Origin: Apium graveolens
Taxonomy: Eukaryota > Streptophyta > Magnoliopsida > Apiales > Apiaceae
Direction of reading: 5' to 3'
DNA length: 64,000 nt
NCBI RefSeq assembly: GCF_009905375.1
Contig: NC_133652.1
Span: forward strand, 117,658,971-117,722,970
Part shown: in pieces, positions 10,701-23,402 of the stretch
How the letters are laid out: each line of letters opens with the position of its first letter
Position numbering within the stretch: position 1 is the first letter of the stretch
Translations under genes and position numbers: made by a program
Notes under the pieces: model-generated
Seen by the model: the letters and a program-made list of their open reading frames with translations, nothing else
What the model was told of the DNA's origin: nothing
Database searches by the model: none

Positions 10701-12524
10701 GTGGGAACCTCCAATTGAATTGGAGGGGATTTGACTGGGTTACTGTCAAGTACTCCAACCTCAAACCCTTGTGTGTCTTGAAACACACTGGCACTTGAAT
10801 GTGCTATGCTTGCCTCCCCTATGACAGGATCATGGGAAAATGTACTCCTAGCTTCAACTGCAGAGGCAATTTCTGCTAGGGTTATAAGGGGAGTTGTTCC
10901 TTCATAAGGAACCTCCAATTGAATTGGAGAGGATTTAGATAGCTCCCCCTCAGGAGTACTACCCTCAAACCTTTCAGTCTGTGAAGACTTTTTTGCACAT
11001 GAATGTGCATTAGAGGTGTCCATGGGGTCTTCAGTAAAGACTGATCAACCCCCCATGTTTGTGATGGTGTCATCAAGGTCTACCCCAACATGTATCCTTT
11101 CACCATCTAAATGAGGTGTCTGGGTGGTGAGCAAAGCTTCTTGAGCTAAGTCACTTGATTTTTGGTGCACTTGAGAAATAGATTCAAGTGGAATTGGAAT
11201 AGAAGAAATATTAGATAGAAAAGATTGATGCTCAGTTGTGAGTGTTGGCAGCTCCCCCTGAATAGATGAGGGAGCTTCAAGGGATGTGCTCTCACAATGT
11301 GTGCCTTCCTTATTTCTCCTACCATACACTTGAATTGCTTCTTGTGCAGGCTGTGCAGACTCACTCCTGGTTGTTTTTCCACCTGCATCATGTTGAGAGG
11401 ATGTAGAGGAGGATAGAGTGGTCAACTCAGTTTGTTTACTCCTTTTGGATCTTTTGACCAGAGGTGGTTCTCTTTCAGCTCTCTCCTCACCACTCTCAGT
11501 TAACACAACTAGGTTTATCCCCTTTCTCTTCCTTTTACTGACGTCACCTTTTTGAGAAGATGAGGTAGTTGGTTTCCTAGCTTCTAAAGGTTGTGAAAGG
11601 ATGGTTGCAGCTTGGGAAGATCCCTGTTGGTAATCATGTGTTTGTACTTCCACAGGTTTAGAAATCATAGTTGTACTAAATTGTGCATTAGATCTCATAT
11701 CAGGCATAGGATAAGGATAAGTCCTAAATCTCTCCAACATAAATGGAGTGATTTTCAGACTTACATTCACCTTATTCTTTGTAGTGAGTGAGCCAAATAT
11801 TATTTTGGACACTTGCTTATAATTTCCTATTTTAGTACTATCTATACCATTCAGTAGGTGTATGTCAGCTACTTTATTATTTTAAGTGGACATAATAAAT
11901 CTAGGAAAGAAAATTTCCTTACCTCTAGCTGTCAGAGGCATAATCATCCTGGTTGCAAGTTCTTCCAGGATCAGCAGACCAACATTCAGGTGTTTGTTGT
12001 GGGAAATTGAATACACCAGCTTTTGCACAACACTTGAGATATTATCATATCCTGTTTTTTTGCAAGTAAAGGCCCTTACTACAAAGTGAAAGATGAATGA
12101 CCACTCCTTCCTTAGATTGGTTCTGTTTAAGCTTGACAGGTTGATTCTCCCACCATAATTGATGAAGTCCATGAACTCAGTCAGCTCATCAGGAGTTGGT
12201 ACCTCCACCAGATTCTCAATTGGCAGCCCCAAAGCTCTATTCACATCTTGGTCATTGAATTCTATTTGTTGGCCTCCAATTGTGCATGTCACCACCAGAG
12301 AGAGAGTTGTTGTTAACATCAGTCCTCACTACAGCTGTAGTCCAGAATTCATGCAGCACATCTAGATACAGTACTGGATTTGCAGTCAAAGTACCTGCAA
12401 GATAGGATTCAGATAGCAGCTTCACAAACCCCTTGAAACTATCAGGAGCTTGGTTTACATTAGTGAAAGCAAGATAGTTGGTTCCTTTCTCTGGGATAGA
12501 TGTCCTAGCAACATTTTGGGCCAT
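7786..12524 (-). pseudogene. element A accessory gene ORF2 (broken)
   Basis: This is a large accessory protein downstream of pol, now split by stops and frameshifts into about ten open stretches. It starts at ATG 12524 with an N-terminal domain of about 240 residues (EFWTTAVV, RALGLPIENL, LRKEWSFIFHFVVRAF, FPRFI) shared with ORF2 of elements B and D. Next come Ser/Thr/Gln- and Lys-rich linkers with basic clusters, a strong heptad coiled coil at about 10077-9670 (IEKEVKNLKLSFTNL onward), a second Ser/Pro/Lys-rich linker and a charged helical C-terminus (9437-7786). No signal peptide or transmembrane run is visible, so an envelope role is not supported. A TATA box lies about 140 bp upstream. 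The function is unknown; the N-terminal domain is the best handle for a family search. Confidence 0.7.
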
Positions 12525-12599
12525 AGTTGATTGATGAGAATGAATGGGTAAGAAAAATTTCTGAAAAAGGATGAAAAATGAGAGAGAACACGGTTTTGG

Positions 12600-13170
12600 A
12601 TTGAAAGCTAGGTCACTTTAGATCTCGAAAGCTGTAAGTAAGAGTATGTCTCGAGAAGTCTGGGTATTTATAGTAAAAGTAAATGACTTGTCGAGAACTC
12701 AAAAATAGACATTTGGAGTTTTTCTATCGAGAAGTCATTTTGAGAAGTGAAGTACAAGTCAAGAAGTCATTTTAAATTACTCTTATAGAGAACTCAAACT
12801 TGACTTATCGGAATGTCAAATAAATACCCAGTTTGTCCAAAAAGTGGACTGAACTAATTCTAACTTTTACTTGAATATATTCAAAATAAAATTGGAATAA
12901 ATTTTCCAAAAGTATTTTACCAAAATAATTTATCAATTTAAATTATCTCAGTTCTGAGTTATTCATAAGTCAAAAATTGTACTTGTAGAGGACTCTATGT
13001 ATGAACACTATTAGAGAACTCTACAAGGACTTATCGATAAGTCATTTTAAGCCTATCGAAAAGTCACTCGAGAAGTCAGTAAATTGACTTATCGAGGACT
13101 CACTCGAGAAGTCCTAAAATGACTTATCGAGAAGTCAATTTATACTTATCGAGAACTCAGTTCTCTAAAT
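12600..13170. repeat. dispersed TCGAGAAGTC-like motif cluster between pol and ORF2 of element A
   Basis: More than a dozen copies of a degenerate palindromic motif, roughly GACTTATCGAGAAGTC or GAGAACTC, are packed around and upstream of the ORF2 TATA box. The densest part is 13000-13165. The same motif recurs in both LTRs. The rest of 12525-13395 is AT-rich with no coding potential. Confidence 0.75.
12664..12673 (-). promoter_or_regulatory. putative ORF2 promoter (TATA box) of element A
   Basis: The minus strand carries ACTATAAATACCC about 140 bp before the ORF2 ATG at 12524. A pyrimidine-rich leader typical of plant 5' UTRs follows. Equivalent boxes precede ORF2 in elements B and D. Confidence 0.5.
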
Positions 13171-13394
13171 ACTTTTAGTTATTGTATTTCTGCCTTGTGT
13201 TAATTTTACATATTAAGAATGTTAATTAACAACTGATCAGTTTACTAAGAATTTGAAAAATTCCAACTTAATTGAATTAATAAAAAATATTCAGAGATTT
13301 TTGAAATATTTATAATTCATATTTCAATTAATTTCCAATTTAATCAAATTAATTTTGATTTACTGGAGATTAATCTGCTGCAAAATATTAGCTG

Positions 13395-14340
13395 AGTTCT
13401 TGCCTTAGGATGAAGAGTTTAACAATCCAATTTTACTTACCAATCTAGCGAAAGTTGCTTCATCCAAAGGTTAGTAAAATGTCAGCTAATTATTTTTCAG
13501 TTGGTACAAAAATAAGCTTAATGTAATATCAGGATACAGGTCTTTGAAAGACAAAGTTGACACCTTCCAATGGAACTCTTTTTGTCAGCCCTCCATCTAG
13601 CAAAATCTGTATATGTGAGACCAACAACTCCAAAATTGATTCCCTTCGGATATCATAATCCCAAGTTGAGCTTCTTTTCAGTATCTGAAGACCCTCTTTC
13701 TCCTCATGAGGTTGTGCACTCAAACTCAGTTGTATGAGATGAGCTACCATTTCCATGATTCTCTTGTTGAGTAGTTTCTTCATTTCCTTAGTCTGACAGA
13801 CTACACAAACTTCAACTTGAGCAAGCTCCATCTTAGGATGTCTCTTACCAACTCTTTTTTGGCAAGGTGTTAATTTTCTTGAAAATCAAGTGAGACGGAT
13901 TTTTAAGCCAGAGCTTGTTTATTTCTCCTGATACCTTGGTGTAAAAGCAAACAAATACCATCCTTATTTGTTGAGTCAAAATCTTCAACAAACAAGCTTC
14001 TTTTCCTTGCTCCTTTCAAAGCAACTTCACCAGTTTTTTTGTTGATAACAGTGCATTCTCCTTATTGAATAGGACTTGAGACCATTGTCTACAATATGCT
14101 AATTCTGAAAAGACTCACTTCAAGATCAGCTACCAGTGCTACATTATTCAAAGATAACATTTTCAGAACAATCTTGCCATATCCCATTTTAAATCCTTTG
14201 TTGTTATCTCCAAAGGTCACCAATGAAGCCAGCTTTCTCCTCAAACTGTGATAGCAGGGCTTTACCACCAGTCATATGCCTGGAACATCCATTATCTATT
14301 ATTCAGATGACTTTCTTCACTTTCCACGTACATAATGAGT
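13395..14340 (-). pseudogene. element A collapsed pol (PR, integrase zinc finger, RNase H remnants)
   Basis: Downstream of gag (minus strand) the first segment matches the aspartic protease ([17 protein letters not shown] near 14290), with stops and frame changes. Next comes the integrase H-H-C-C region (KMELAQVEVCVVCQ, near 13830). It then jumps straight to RNase H: the YPKG and RADKKSS block near 13660-13570 in a shifted frame, then an EK-LADIL and PLDEATFARLVSK-like end (13490-13400). The integrase catalytic core and the whole reverse transcriptase are missing, roughly 2.5 kb, and RNase H has a second internal deletion. The element is therefore non-autonomous. Confidence 0.65.
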
Positions 14341-14341
14341 C

Positions 14342-15968
14342 TTAAGTGTGTTTGGAAACCCAAGCAGTGTTGGGTAGTTTCTTCTTGGTAACTTGTTCAG
14401 TAGAAGTAGAATGAGTAGTTTTAGAATAAACAGAATCCAGTGATTGTTGTGCATGTTTTCCTTCTGATGTGGACTCATTTCTTGATTCTTTAAGGTCTAC
14501 TATCAGTTTGTGGCAACTCTTCATTACCTTCATGTTGCAAGGAATGCAGTCAAACTTGTCACAGAATGAATAGGGATCATTAAAATTTGCTTCATTATAT
14601 TTGCAAGTTCCTTCCGCTGGCTTGCTAACAACCGTTTTACAAAGGTGAGTTAGATGATTTGAAGAGCCACATTTTTCACACTTCTTTCTAAGAGCATTTG
14701 CAACATAAGCAAAATTATTGCTTTTGTTTATCCCTATTTTCCCATTTCTATTTTTCTTTCTCTTTCTTGCATCTTCAGTTTTGGTTTCTTGAACAGGAGT
14801 CTTGGGACTTTGTTTGTTCATGAGCTTCTCTTCAGTATTGGAAGACTGAACCGATTCTTCAGTTTTCTTCTTTTTATCTTCATCAGCAATTTCTTGCTTG
14901 ATAATCAATTCTTCTTCACTGAAGTTAACTACATATGCTTTAAATATAGGTGCATTAACCTCTTTCAAAAATGTTGGAGCTTTCTCAGTCTTCTTTGATT
15001 TCCCTTTGTCACCTACAGTTTTCTTTTTGTCACTCATGTCATCATAGTCAAGGCCAATAGCAATGTTTGCACATGGCTTATTCTTCTCATGATACTGTCC
15101 GACCAGTTCAGATGCATTTTTGAAAGATTTCATCTTTACTTCATTCTTTTCTAGCTTCTCCCTTAACACTACTTCAATTTCATTTGTACACTTGAGCTTG
15201 TTCTCGAGATAAGCATTTTCTTATTTTAAAGCTTCAAGCTCAACTAGCAACAATTCAGTTTCTTGCTTCTCACTCTCGAGCTTCTTATTTATCTTTGTTA
15301 ATCTGCTAACTTCTTCACTAGCAGCAACCATGCTTGTGTGAATATGAAATATTTATGTGCTCATCTTTTCAATAGTTTCCTGATATTAATTAATGTTTAA
15401 ATCGATAGTGGTAAGAGTTGGTGTCTATGCTTTTGATGAGGATGATTCACTTTGCTCCAAAGCCATTATAGCATAGTTTCCAACTTCCTCATCTTCATCA
15501 TTATCTGAATCATCCCAACTCTTTCCCTCCGCAATGTAAGCTTTGCTCTGTTGCTTTTTCAGAAGAGCTTCATACTTTGCTTCCAGTTCAAGATAAGCTT
15601 TGTCTTTCTTTGCCTTCTTAGGTTTCCTGCATTCTGTAGCAAAGTGGCCTAGTTCATCACAATTGAAGCACCTTATATTAGATCTGTCAACAGATCCAGT
15701 TTTGTAACCACTCTTGCTGTCAGAATTATACTTCCCTTTCTCTTTCCAGCTGTTGTCTTTGTTGAAGGATTGTCCTTTATTTCTTAAGTACCTTGGCTTC
15801 TTTACTCTAATGTTAGAGAATTTTCTAGCTAAATAGGTCATTGACTGATCTAGCTCATCCAGTTCTTCAAGAGTGTAGAACTCATCCTTTTCCAACTCTA
15901 GTATGACTTGCTCCTGTGAATCTTTTGTTCTTTGCTCACTTGTTGAAGCAACTGAAGTTTGGGATCTT
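14342..15968 (-). pseudogene. element A gag, 3' part
   Basis: This is the C-terminal two-thirds of a Sirevirus gag. The segment 15968-15425 carries an LEELDELDQSMTYLARKF block, a basic region and a zinc knuckle CFNCDELGHFATEC. A broken stretch (15424-15170) follows. The segment 15169-14342 has Lys/Glu-rich coil sequence, a second knuckle-like CEKCGSSNHLTHLC and the ending NTAWVSKHT before a stop. The protease follows in the same frame, separated by stop codons. The 5' part of gag lies 20 kb to the right because element C inserted at 15973/36100 (TSD AGTTC). Confidence 0.75.
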
Positions 15969-15973
15969 AGTTC

Positions 15974-17679
15974 TGAAGGGTTTTTTAGCACATAAACGCA
16001 GCGAAAACGTAAATATAATCTTAAAAAAAACGAAACCCTCCGCAGGATCCATGCGAAAAATAATATTTAATTCGTAGTTCAGTATGTTTACCTTAAGAAG
16101 CTTTACGTTAATGGAAAGATGGAGGTCTTTAATAGCAATCCAAGAACGATGAACGGAGATCCTTAGCAGTTGCTCCTCAAGTGTGAAGCACTCCACCGGT
16201 ATCCACCAAGAAAACGATGTAATGAAGGAGGGGGAGATGGAGAGAATTAGGGTTTTGTAAATCTTTTTGGTTGAGGCAAAAATAGGGTTTATAATAGTAT
16301 ATTTATAGGCAAATTTTCAGCTGAAAATTTTCCCATAAAATATTATTATTTTTAACCTTTTATTATTCTCATTAATAATTAAAACACCTTTTAATTATTA
16401 ATCCTTTTTCTAAATACTTTAGAAATAATTCTCTCTCTTGATTTAATTTCCAAAAAATAAATTCTTAATTAATAATATTAAGAACCTTTTCTTAATTAAT
16501 TTATAATCAATTAAATCTCATTTAATCAATTATTAAATTTGCCAATTAATTATATATTTCATAAATAAATAATTATCAGCCATTATTAATTAATTCCTCC
16601 ACCATTAAATCATTCTCTTTTATGGTGTGACCCTGTAGATTCAATATTAAGCAGGTAGTAGAAATAAATAATAACAAAACTATTTTATCATTATTTATAT
16701 AAATTCTCTAATTCATTAAATATGATTAATTAATTAATCATATTTATTCTACATCGTGAGGGATACTTCTCAGCATATCGCGACTATCCGGATAATACGA
16801 ATTCACTGCTTAGAATACCAAAAACCTATTCAGTGAGTAGTTACCGTACAATTAATTCCTTCTACCCTGCAATGTCACGATTAAATACAAGGCATGGAAC
16901 TTGTGTCAAGCCTATCTTATTTAATCACTTGCTTTCCCATTCACTATGCTTAGTTCTATTTAATGTAAATTAGAAACTCCTTTCTAATTTCATTCACTCT
17001 GGCCAGAGATTCCTGAACTAACATAAGTGGATCAGCATTGAACATTCTCTTCCTACACTGGAAGGGGTAGATCCTTTATTGATCATACACTATCTTCGTG
17101 TACAAATTCCTATACCTAGTAGAGCCCTTATAATTGTCCCTTGAGACTAAGAACTAAACCAAAGCATAGTTCAGTGTACACAAGATGACTATGATGACCT
17201 CAAGTCTAAGGATAGTTGTACAACTATCACTATGTGAACAACTGCTGACACGTGAGTGAACTCCATCAGTTGTTCAGCTGTGTGAGTCATGTTCAGTGAA
17301 CTTATTCTATAATAAGCACCTACATACTAGCTATAGTGTCACCACACAAATGTCTATGAGAACAGACATCCTTCATAATGAAGCAAGCATAGTATGTACC
17401 GATCTTTGCGGATTATTAATTACCAGTTAGTAATCCTACGACCAGGAACTATTTAATTTTAGAGTTATCATCTTTTAGGTCTCATTATTATGATCTCATC
17501 ACAATCCATAAAAAGCTTTACTCTAAACTGTGGTATATCTTATTTAAACATTTAAATAGATAGAGCCCGCAATAAAAACAAAACAAGTCTTTTATTAATA
17601 TCAATGAAATCAAAACATATTACATAAAAGTTATTCCTAAATCCTCATACATGATTGGACTTAGGACATATCTCTTTCA
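15974..17679 (-). repeat. 3' LTR of element C
   Basis: The repeat is 1706 bp with TGAAGGG...TCTTTCA ends on the plus strand. It aligns throughout with 34415-36099. The right LTR lacks about 20 bp present here near 17142-17161, and scattered substitutions indicate moderate age. Confidence 0.9.
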
Positions 17680-17693
17680 ATTTCCCACTTGTA

Positions 17694-17880
17694 CTAAAGC
17701 CAATCACTCTGGTATCTAATACCTATCTTGTCTTTATGACGATCAAAGTGACTCTGAGAAAGCGGCTTTGTGAGTGGGTCTGCTACGTTGTTATGTGTGT
17801 AAACTTTCTCGACGTTGACATCTCCTCTATTTTCAACTCAGATTCACTACCAAAAACAAGAAAAATGTCCTGAGTCCTTC
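17694..17880 (-). pseudogene. element C RNase H C-terminal fragment
   Basis: On the minus strand the frame reads KVYTHNNVADPLTKPL and SHFDRHKDKIGI and stops at TAG (17694-17696), the conserved end of copia pol. It is cut off at 17880 where element B sequence starts. The rest of C pol resumes at 30024 on the other side. About 0.7 kb of coding sequence between the RT end and this point is absent from both sides, so a deletion accompanied or followed the insertion of B. Confidence 0.75.
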
Positions 17881-18513
17881 GCATGTACTATTCTTACTTC
17901 AAGTGGATGACAGATTGACAGGAACTGCTGCAAACTATTTGAAGGATCAGATTCAGAGACAGAAAAGGCTTTATTCTGTTAAGTCTGACAGCACATATGT
18001 TCCAAAGTACAGAGATCACAAGGGTGATATAGTTAAAATGAAGCCCAACACTGCTCAAATTATAACTACCTTTCTAGGGTACAGGGTTGTGGAATTCAAT
18101 CTTGAGTCTGATAAAGCTTATCTGATCAGACTGGATCAGGATATAAGAAAAGCAAAAATTAATGATCTCAGGGCTGCAATCTTTCAAATTGGAGAAGATA
18201 CTGCAGAGCTTAAAGATGCTAAAAGGAGGATGATTGATGAACTTAGATATGCTGAGAGATGTTTGTTGAAGAACTATCTCAGAACAACTCCTGACATCAG
18301 AGAGATCAGAAGATGAAGCCAAGTCAAGATCTACAACTGATTAAATTCTGATATATGTACAGACTAAAGCTGTTATCAGAAGTTAAATATTGGTAAAGGA
18401 CTGTAAGTTGTAGTTATCTAGTCTAATTCTCATGCATTTGTACTTAATGTTTTTGACATCATCAAATATCTGTTAAACTTGTATATTATGCTAATTTACA
18501 AGTTGGGGGAGAT
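17881..18513 (+). pseudogene. partial extra copy of element B tail (ORF2 C-terminus, 3' non-coding region, PPT)
   Basis: This segment is nearly identical to 28782-29412: the last ~145 codons of element B ORF2 (open from 17885 to TGA at 18314), the following non-coding stretch, and the polypurine tract before an LTR. It stands directly upstream of the 5' LTR of B. The order is therefore tail-LTR-internal-LTR, as left by LTR recombination between tandem copies or by an insertion plus deletion. It lacks the TGA found at the equivalent of 28817-28819 (here GGA), so it is the less damaged copy of this domain. Confidence 0.85.
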
Positions 18514-19124
18514 TGTTAGATATATTTGATAATGTCATGGCTAATATGATTTATGTTTAGTTTTCAGATCTTACTTAACAGGACAAATCAGTACTTAACT
18601 GGATATCAACACTTATACTGGAAGTCAGGACTTAAGTATATCAGTACTTATATTATCAGGAGATAATCATCAGAAGTTGGATATCAGAACTTAAGTGCTG
18701 AAGGACGATCAGATAAGGACAGTAGCTGATTAAAGGAAAGAAGATCGAGATAAACATAAGAAGAGATGTGCATGAAGAAGGAGTTCCGTGAAGAATGGAA
18801 TACTTGGAAGAAAAGATATCTGATTGATATATTTTAGGAAGCAGAATTATATTCCATATCAATTAGCGATTATCTTGTAACTGTGTAGTATATAAACACA
18901 GACATAGGGTTTACACTAGAAGTGTTATCATATTCGAGAAGATTATTCATTGTAACCCTAGCAGCTCTCGTGATATTTGTTCATCACTGAGAGGTAACAG
19001 TTCCATACTATAACAGAGTTTATTGTTTCAATAAAGTTTGTTTTTCGTTACTTAAGATATTAAAGTTCGATTTGATTGTATTTTACACTGTATTCACCCC
19101 CTCTACAGTGTGTGTGACCTAACA
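18514..19124 (+). repeat. 5' LTR of element B
   Basis: The repeat is 611 bp, TGTTAGATA...CCTAACA. Five variants of ATCAGNACTTA lie between about 18595 and 18700, upstream of a TATA box (GTATATAAACAC, near 18887). The arrangement is U3 motifs, then promoter, then the R and U5 portions. Confidence 0.95.
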
Positions 19125-19126
19125 AG

Positions 19127-19138
19127 TGGTATCAGAGC
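19127..19138 (+). other. primer binding site of element B
   Basis: TGGTATCAGAGC, two bases after the LTR, is complementary to the 3' end of initiator tRNA-Met. It is the minus-strand priming site. Confidence 0.9.
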
Positions 19139-19180
19139 TTATCTGTTAACGTACATACAGTTAAAGATCCAAACATAATC

Positions 19181-22100
19181 ATGTCTGACACAGAAACTCC
19201 AACTAAGCCTACCAAAACTGAAGAACCTCCAAAGACACAAATTCAAAGTCGGTATGAAACCATCAAAGTTCCCATACTGAGACCATCTGAATATGCCATA
19301 TGGAAGGTGAGGATGACCATGTTTCTAGAAGCTACAGATCCAGAATATCTTGATAGAATCAAAGAAGGACCTCACAAACCAACCAAGCTTGATGTTGCAG
19401 TTGCAGGTGAAGCAGCAAAGACCGTACCAAAGGAGAAGAGTGATTATACTGCTGAAGATATCGCATCAATTGCTAAGGATGCTAAGGTACGACACTTACT
19501 GCATAGTGCCATTGATAATGTAATGTCAAACAGGGTAATTAACTGCAAGACTGCTAAGGAGATATGGGATGCTCTGGAAACAAGGTGTCAGGGAACTGAC
19601 ACAATTAAGAAGAACAGGAAGACAATACTCACTCAAGAGTATGAACACTTTGACTCAAAGGCTAATGAGTCATTGACTGATTTATATGATAGATTTGTCA
19701 AACTCTTGAATGATCTGTCACTGGTTAATAAGGAGTATGATCTTGAAGATTCAAACCTTAAATTCCTGTTAGCTCTTCCTGAATGTTGGGATTTGAAGGC
19801 AACAACAATAAGAGATAATTACAATCTTGATGAAATAACTCTTGATGAAATGTATGGAATGCTCAAGACTCATGAACTTGAGATGGAACAAAGAAGCAAG
19901 AGGAAAGGAGGAAAGTCAAGGACAGTTGCTCTTAAGGCTGAAGAAGAATTCCCCAAGGCAGCTACCTCAAGGAAAGACAAGGGTAAAGCTCTTTTCACAA
20001 AGTCTGATACTGAGTCATCAAGTTCTGAAAGTGATGACTCAGATTCTGAAAGCTTGCCTGAGACTGATGCTGATGAGGAGATGATGAAGATGTGTGCTCT
20101 TATGGTGAAAGGAATCACAAAGATTGCATACAGAAAGTTCAGGAAGGGAAAGAAGTTTTCCAGGAAAGGCATAAGTTCTGATAAGAAGAATTTCAGAAGA
20201 TCTGAAGGCAGAGGAGGAAAGTCTGATAGAGGAGATTATACCAATGTCAAATGCTATAACTGTGGTGAGAAAGGCCACATATCTCCTGATTGTAAGAAGG
20301 TAAAGGGTGACAAAGGCAAGGCTCTTGTCACAAAGCAGAAAAGCTGGACAGGCACCTCAGACTCTGAAAGTGAGGAGAATTATGCGTTGATGGCAAATGC
20401 TGATAAAGAAAGTACTGAGAGCAGTTCTGAAGCTGCTGAAACAAAGGGCAATAGGAAAAATATTCTAGTTCTGGACAGTGGATGTTCAGGACATATGACT
20501 GGAAATAAAGCCCTGCTATCAGACTTTGTGGAGAAAGCTGGCCCAAGTGTTTATTATGGAGATGGCAACATTGGAAAAACATTGGGATATGGCAATATCA
20601 ATCTTGGGAATGTCATCATTAAAGAAGTAGCTCTGGTCTCAGGACTTAAACATAATATGCTGAGTATAAGTTAAATCTGTGACAGAGGTTATCATGTTGA
20701 TTTCTTTGAAGAACACTGTGAAGTTGTGAGTAAATCCAAAGGCAAAGTTGTTCTGAAAGGATACAGACATGGCAACATTTATGAAGCTAAGCTTTCAACA
20801 AGTACTGATGGTTCTGCAATCTGTCTGATGAGTAGAGCATCAATTGAAGAAAGCTGGAATTGGCACAAGAAACTCTCTCATTTAAATTTTAACAATATAA
20901 ATGAGCTGGTCAAGAAAGATCTTGTGAGAGGACTGCCAAAGTCAGTATTTGCTCCTGATGGCCTTTGTGATTCTTGTCAGAAGGCCAAACAAAGAAAATC
21001 TTCATTCAAGAGCAAGACTGAATCATCAATTCTTGAGACTTATCATCTGCTACATGTTGATCTATTTGGTCCAGTAAATGTCATGTCTATTGCAAAGAAG
21101 AAATATGCATTGGTCATAGTGGATGAGTTCACTAGATACACATGGGTGTATTTCTTGCACACAAAAAGTGAAACTGCATCTATCTTGATTGATCATGTCA
21201 AACATCTGGATAAATTGGTCAAAGATTCTGTGAAAACAATAAGGAGTGATAATGGCACTGAGTTCAAGAATTTGATAATGGAAGAGTTCTGCAAAAACCA
21301 TGGAATTAAGCAGGAATTTTCTGCTCCTGGAACTCCACAGAAAAATGGAGTTGTTGAAAGGAAGAATAGAACTCTCATTGAAGTTGCACGTACAATGCTT
21401 GAAGAAGCAAAGCTTCCAACCTATTTCTGGGCTGAAGCTGTGCAGACTGCTTATTTTACTCAAAATGCAACACTCATTAACAAGCAAGGAAAAACACCAT
21501 ATGAGATGGTGAAGAAAAAGAAGCCAAATCTGAAGTACTTTCATGTATTTGGATGCAAGTGTTTTGTACTCAAGACTCATCCTGAACAGCTATCCAAGTT
21601 TGATCTAAAAGCTGATGAAGGAATCTTTGTTGGATATCCACTTTCCACAAAAGCCTTCAGAGTCTATAATTTGAGAACAAAAGTGGTCATGGAATCTATC
21701 AATGTCTCTTTTGATGACAAGAAGATTACTGGTCTTGAAGATTTTATTGACCATGATCAGCTGAGATTTGAAAATGAAGACTCAAATTTTGATACTGAAA
21801 ATCCTGACAGTCTAAGTCCTGATACTGTAAACTCTGATGGATTAAACTCTGATGTTATTGAAACTGTGGTGACTACGCCAAAGGAAGATGCACCTATGCA
21901 GGGGGAGCATATTCAAGATCTTACCACATCTCAAGAAACATCTGAACATTCATCTGGCTCTTCAAGTTCTGATTCGTCAAGTTCTGATAAGCCAAGTTCT
22001 GATAGTGCTGAAAATCTAAATTCTGAAGAATCCAACTCAGAGAGCATAGTTTCAGGGGGAGCATCAGAAAATGAAAATGAAGACAGCATGGATCATGGGG

Positions 22101-23402
22101 GATCCAGTTCTAGAGAAAACCTTCCATCTGCAAGGAAGTGGACAAAATCACATACACCTGATTTGATAATTGGAAATCCTGATGCAGGTGTCAGAACTAG
22201 AACAGGTACTTCAAATGAATGTCTTTACAACTCTTTTCTCTCTCAGACTGAGCCAAAGAAAGTGGAAGAAGCTCTTCAAGATGCTGATTAGGTGCAAGCA
22301 ATGCAGGAAGAGTTAAATGAATTTGAAAGAAACAAAGTCTGGACCCTAGTGCCAAGACCAAAGAATAGATCTGTTGTTGGTACAAAGTGGGTATTCAGAA
22401 ATAAAACTGACAGTGATGGCATAATTACAAGGAATAAGGCAAGGCTGGTTGCAAAAGGATATTCTCAACAGGAGGGAATTGATTATGATGAAACATTTGT
22501 ACCAGTTGCTAGGTTAGAAGCCATAAGGATATTTTTGGCTTATGCTGCTCACAAAAAGTTTACTGTCTTTCAAATGGATGTGAAAAGTGCTTTTCTCACT
22601 GGAGAATTGGAGTAGGAAGTATATGTTGAACAACCTCCAGGCTTTGTAGACTCCAAACATCCAGATTATGTCTCCAAGCTTGATAAAGCACTTTATGGAC
22701 TTAAACAAGCTCCTAGAGCATGGTATGAGACTTTAGCTCAGTTTCTTCTGGAAAGTGGATTCAACAGAGGAACAATAGACAAAACACTGTTCTACCTCAA
22801 CCATGGAAATGACTTACTTCTGGTCCAGATTTATGTTGATGATATCATTTTTGGGTCTACAAATGACAGACTTTGCAAGAAGTTTGCCAAACTGATGCAG
22901 TCAAGGTATCAGATGAGTATGATGGGGGGAACTTAGCTATTTTCTGGGCCTTCAAGTCAAGCAGAATGAAGAAGGCACTTTTATTTGTCAAACTAAGTAC
23001 ACCAGAAACTTGCTGAAGAAATTTGGAATGCAAGATTGTTCAAGTGCATCCACTCCCATGGCCACTGCAACAAAACTGGATAAGGATACTGGTAAATCAG
23101 TAGATATTACTGATTATAGAGGTATGATTGGCTCTCTACTCTATCTAAATGCTAGTAGACCTGATATCATGTATGCTACCTGTCTTTGTACAAGATTTCA
23201 AGCAGAATCAAGAGAACCTCACTTAACAGCTGTGAAAAGAATTTTCAAGTATCTTAAAGGAACAGCTGATCTGGGATTGTGGTATCCTAGAGAATCAGAT
23301 TTTAAACTAATAGGTTACTCAGATGCAGATTTTGCAGGTTGCAAAATTGATAGGAAAAGGTTTACTTTGTCTATCTTATTACTAAGTCACAAACTAGAAT
23401 AA
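19181..23402 (+). pseudogene. element B gag-pol polyprotein (broken)
   Basis: From ATG 19181 one frame encodes gag (capsid-like region to about residue 235, Ser/Asp/Glu-rich linker, zinc knuckle CYNCGEKGHISPDC at 358-371) and runs on without a stop into protease (LDSGCSGHM). Integrase follows ([10 protein letters not shown] zinc region, [29 protein letters not shown]), then a serine-rich linker (near 21950-22090), RT ([17 protein letters not shown]) and the start of RNase H ([14 protein letters not shown]). Damage: TAA 20672, TAG 22289, TAG 22613, a frameshift near 22926 and loss of the RNase H C-terminal part after about 23358. Gag and pol share a frame here, unlike element D. Confidence 0.88.

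Noticed and set aside
21062..21580. 172-codon antisense frame in element B pol
   Set aside because: It is antisense to the conserved integrase coding sequence, with no independent support.
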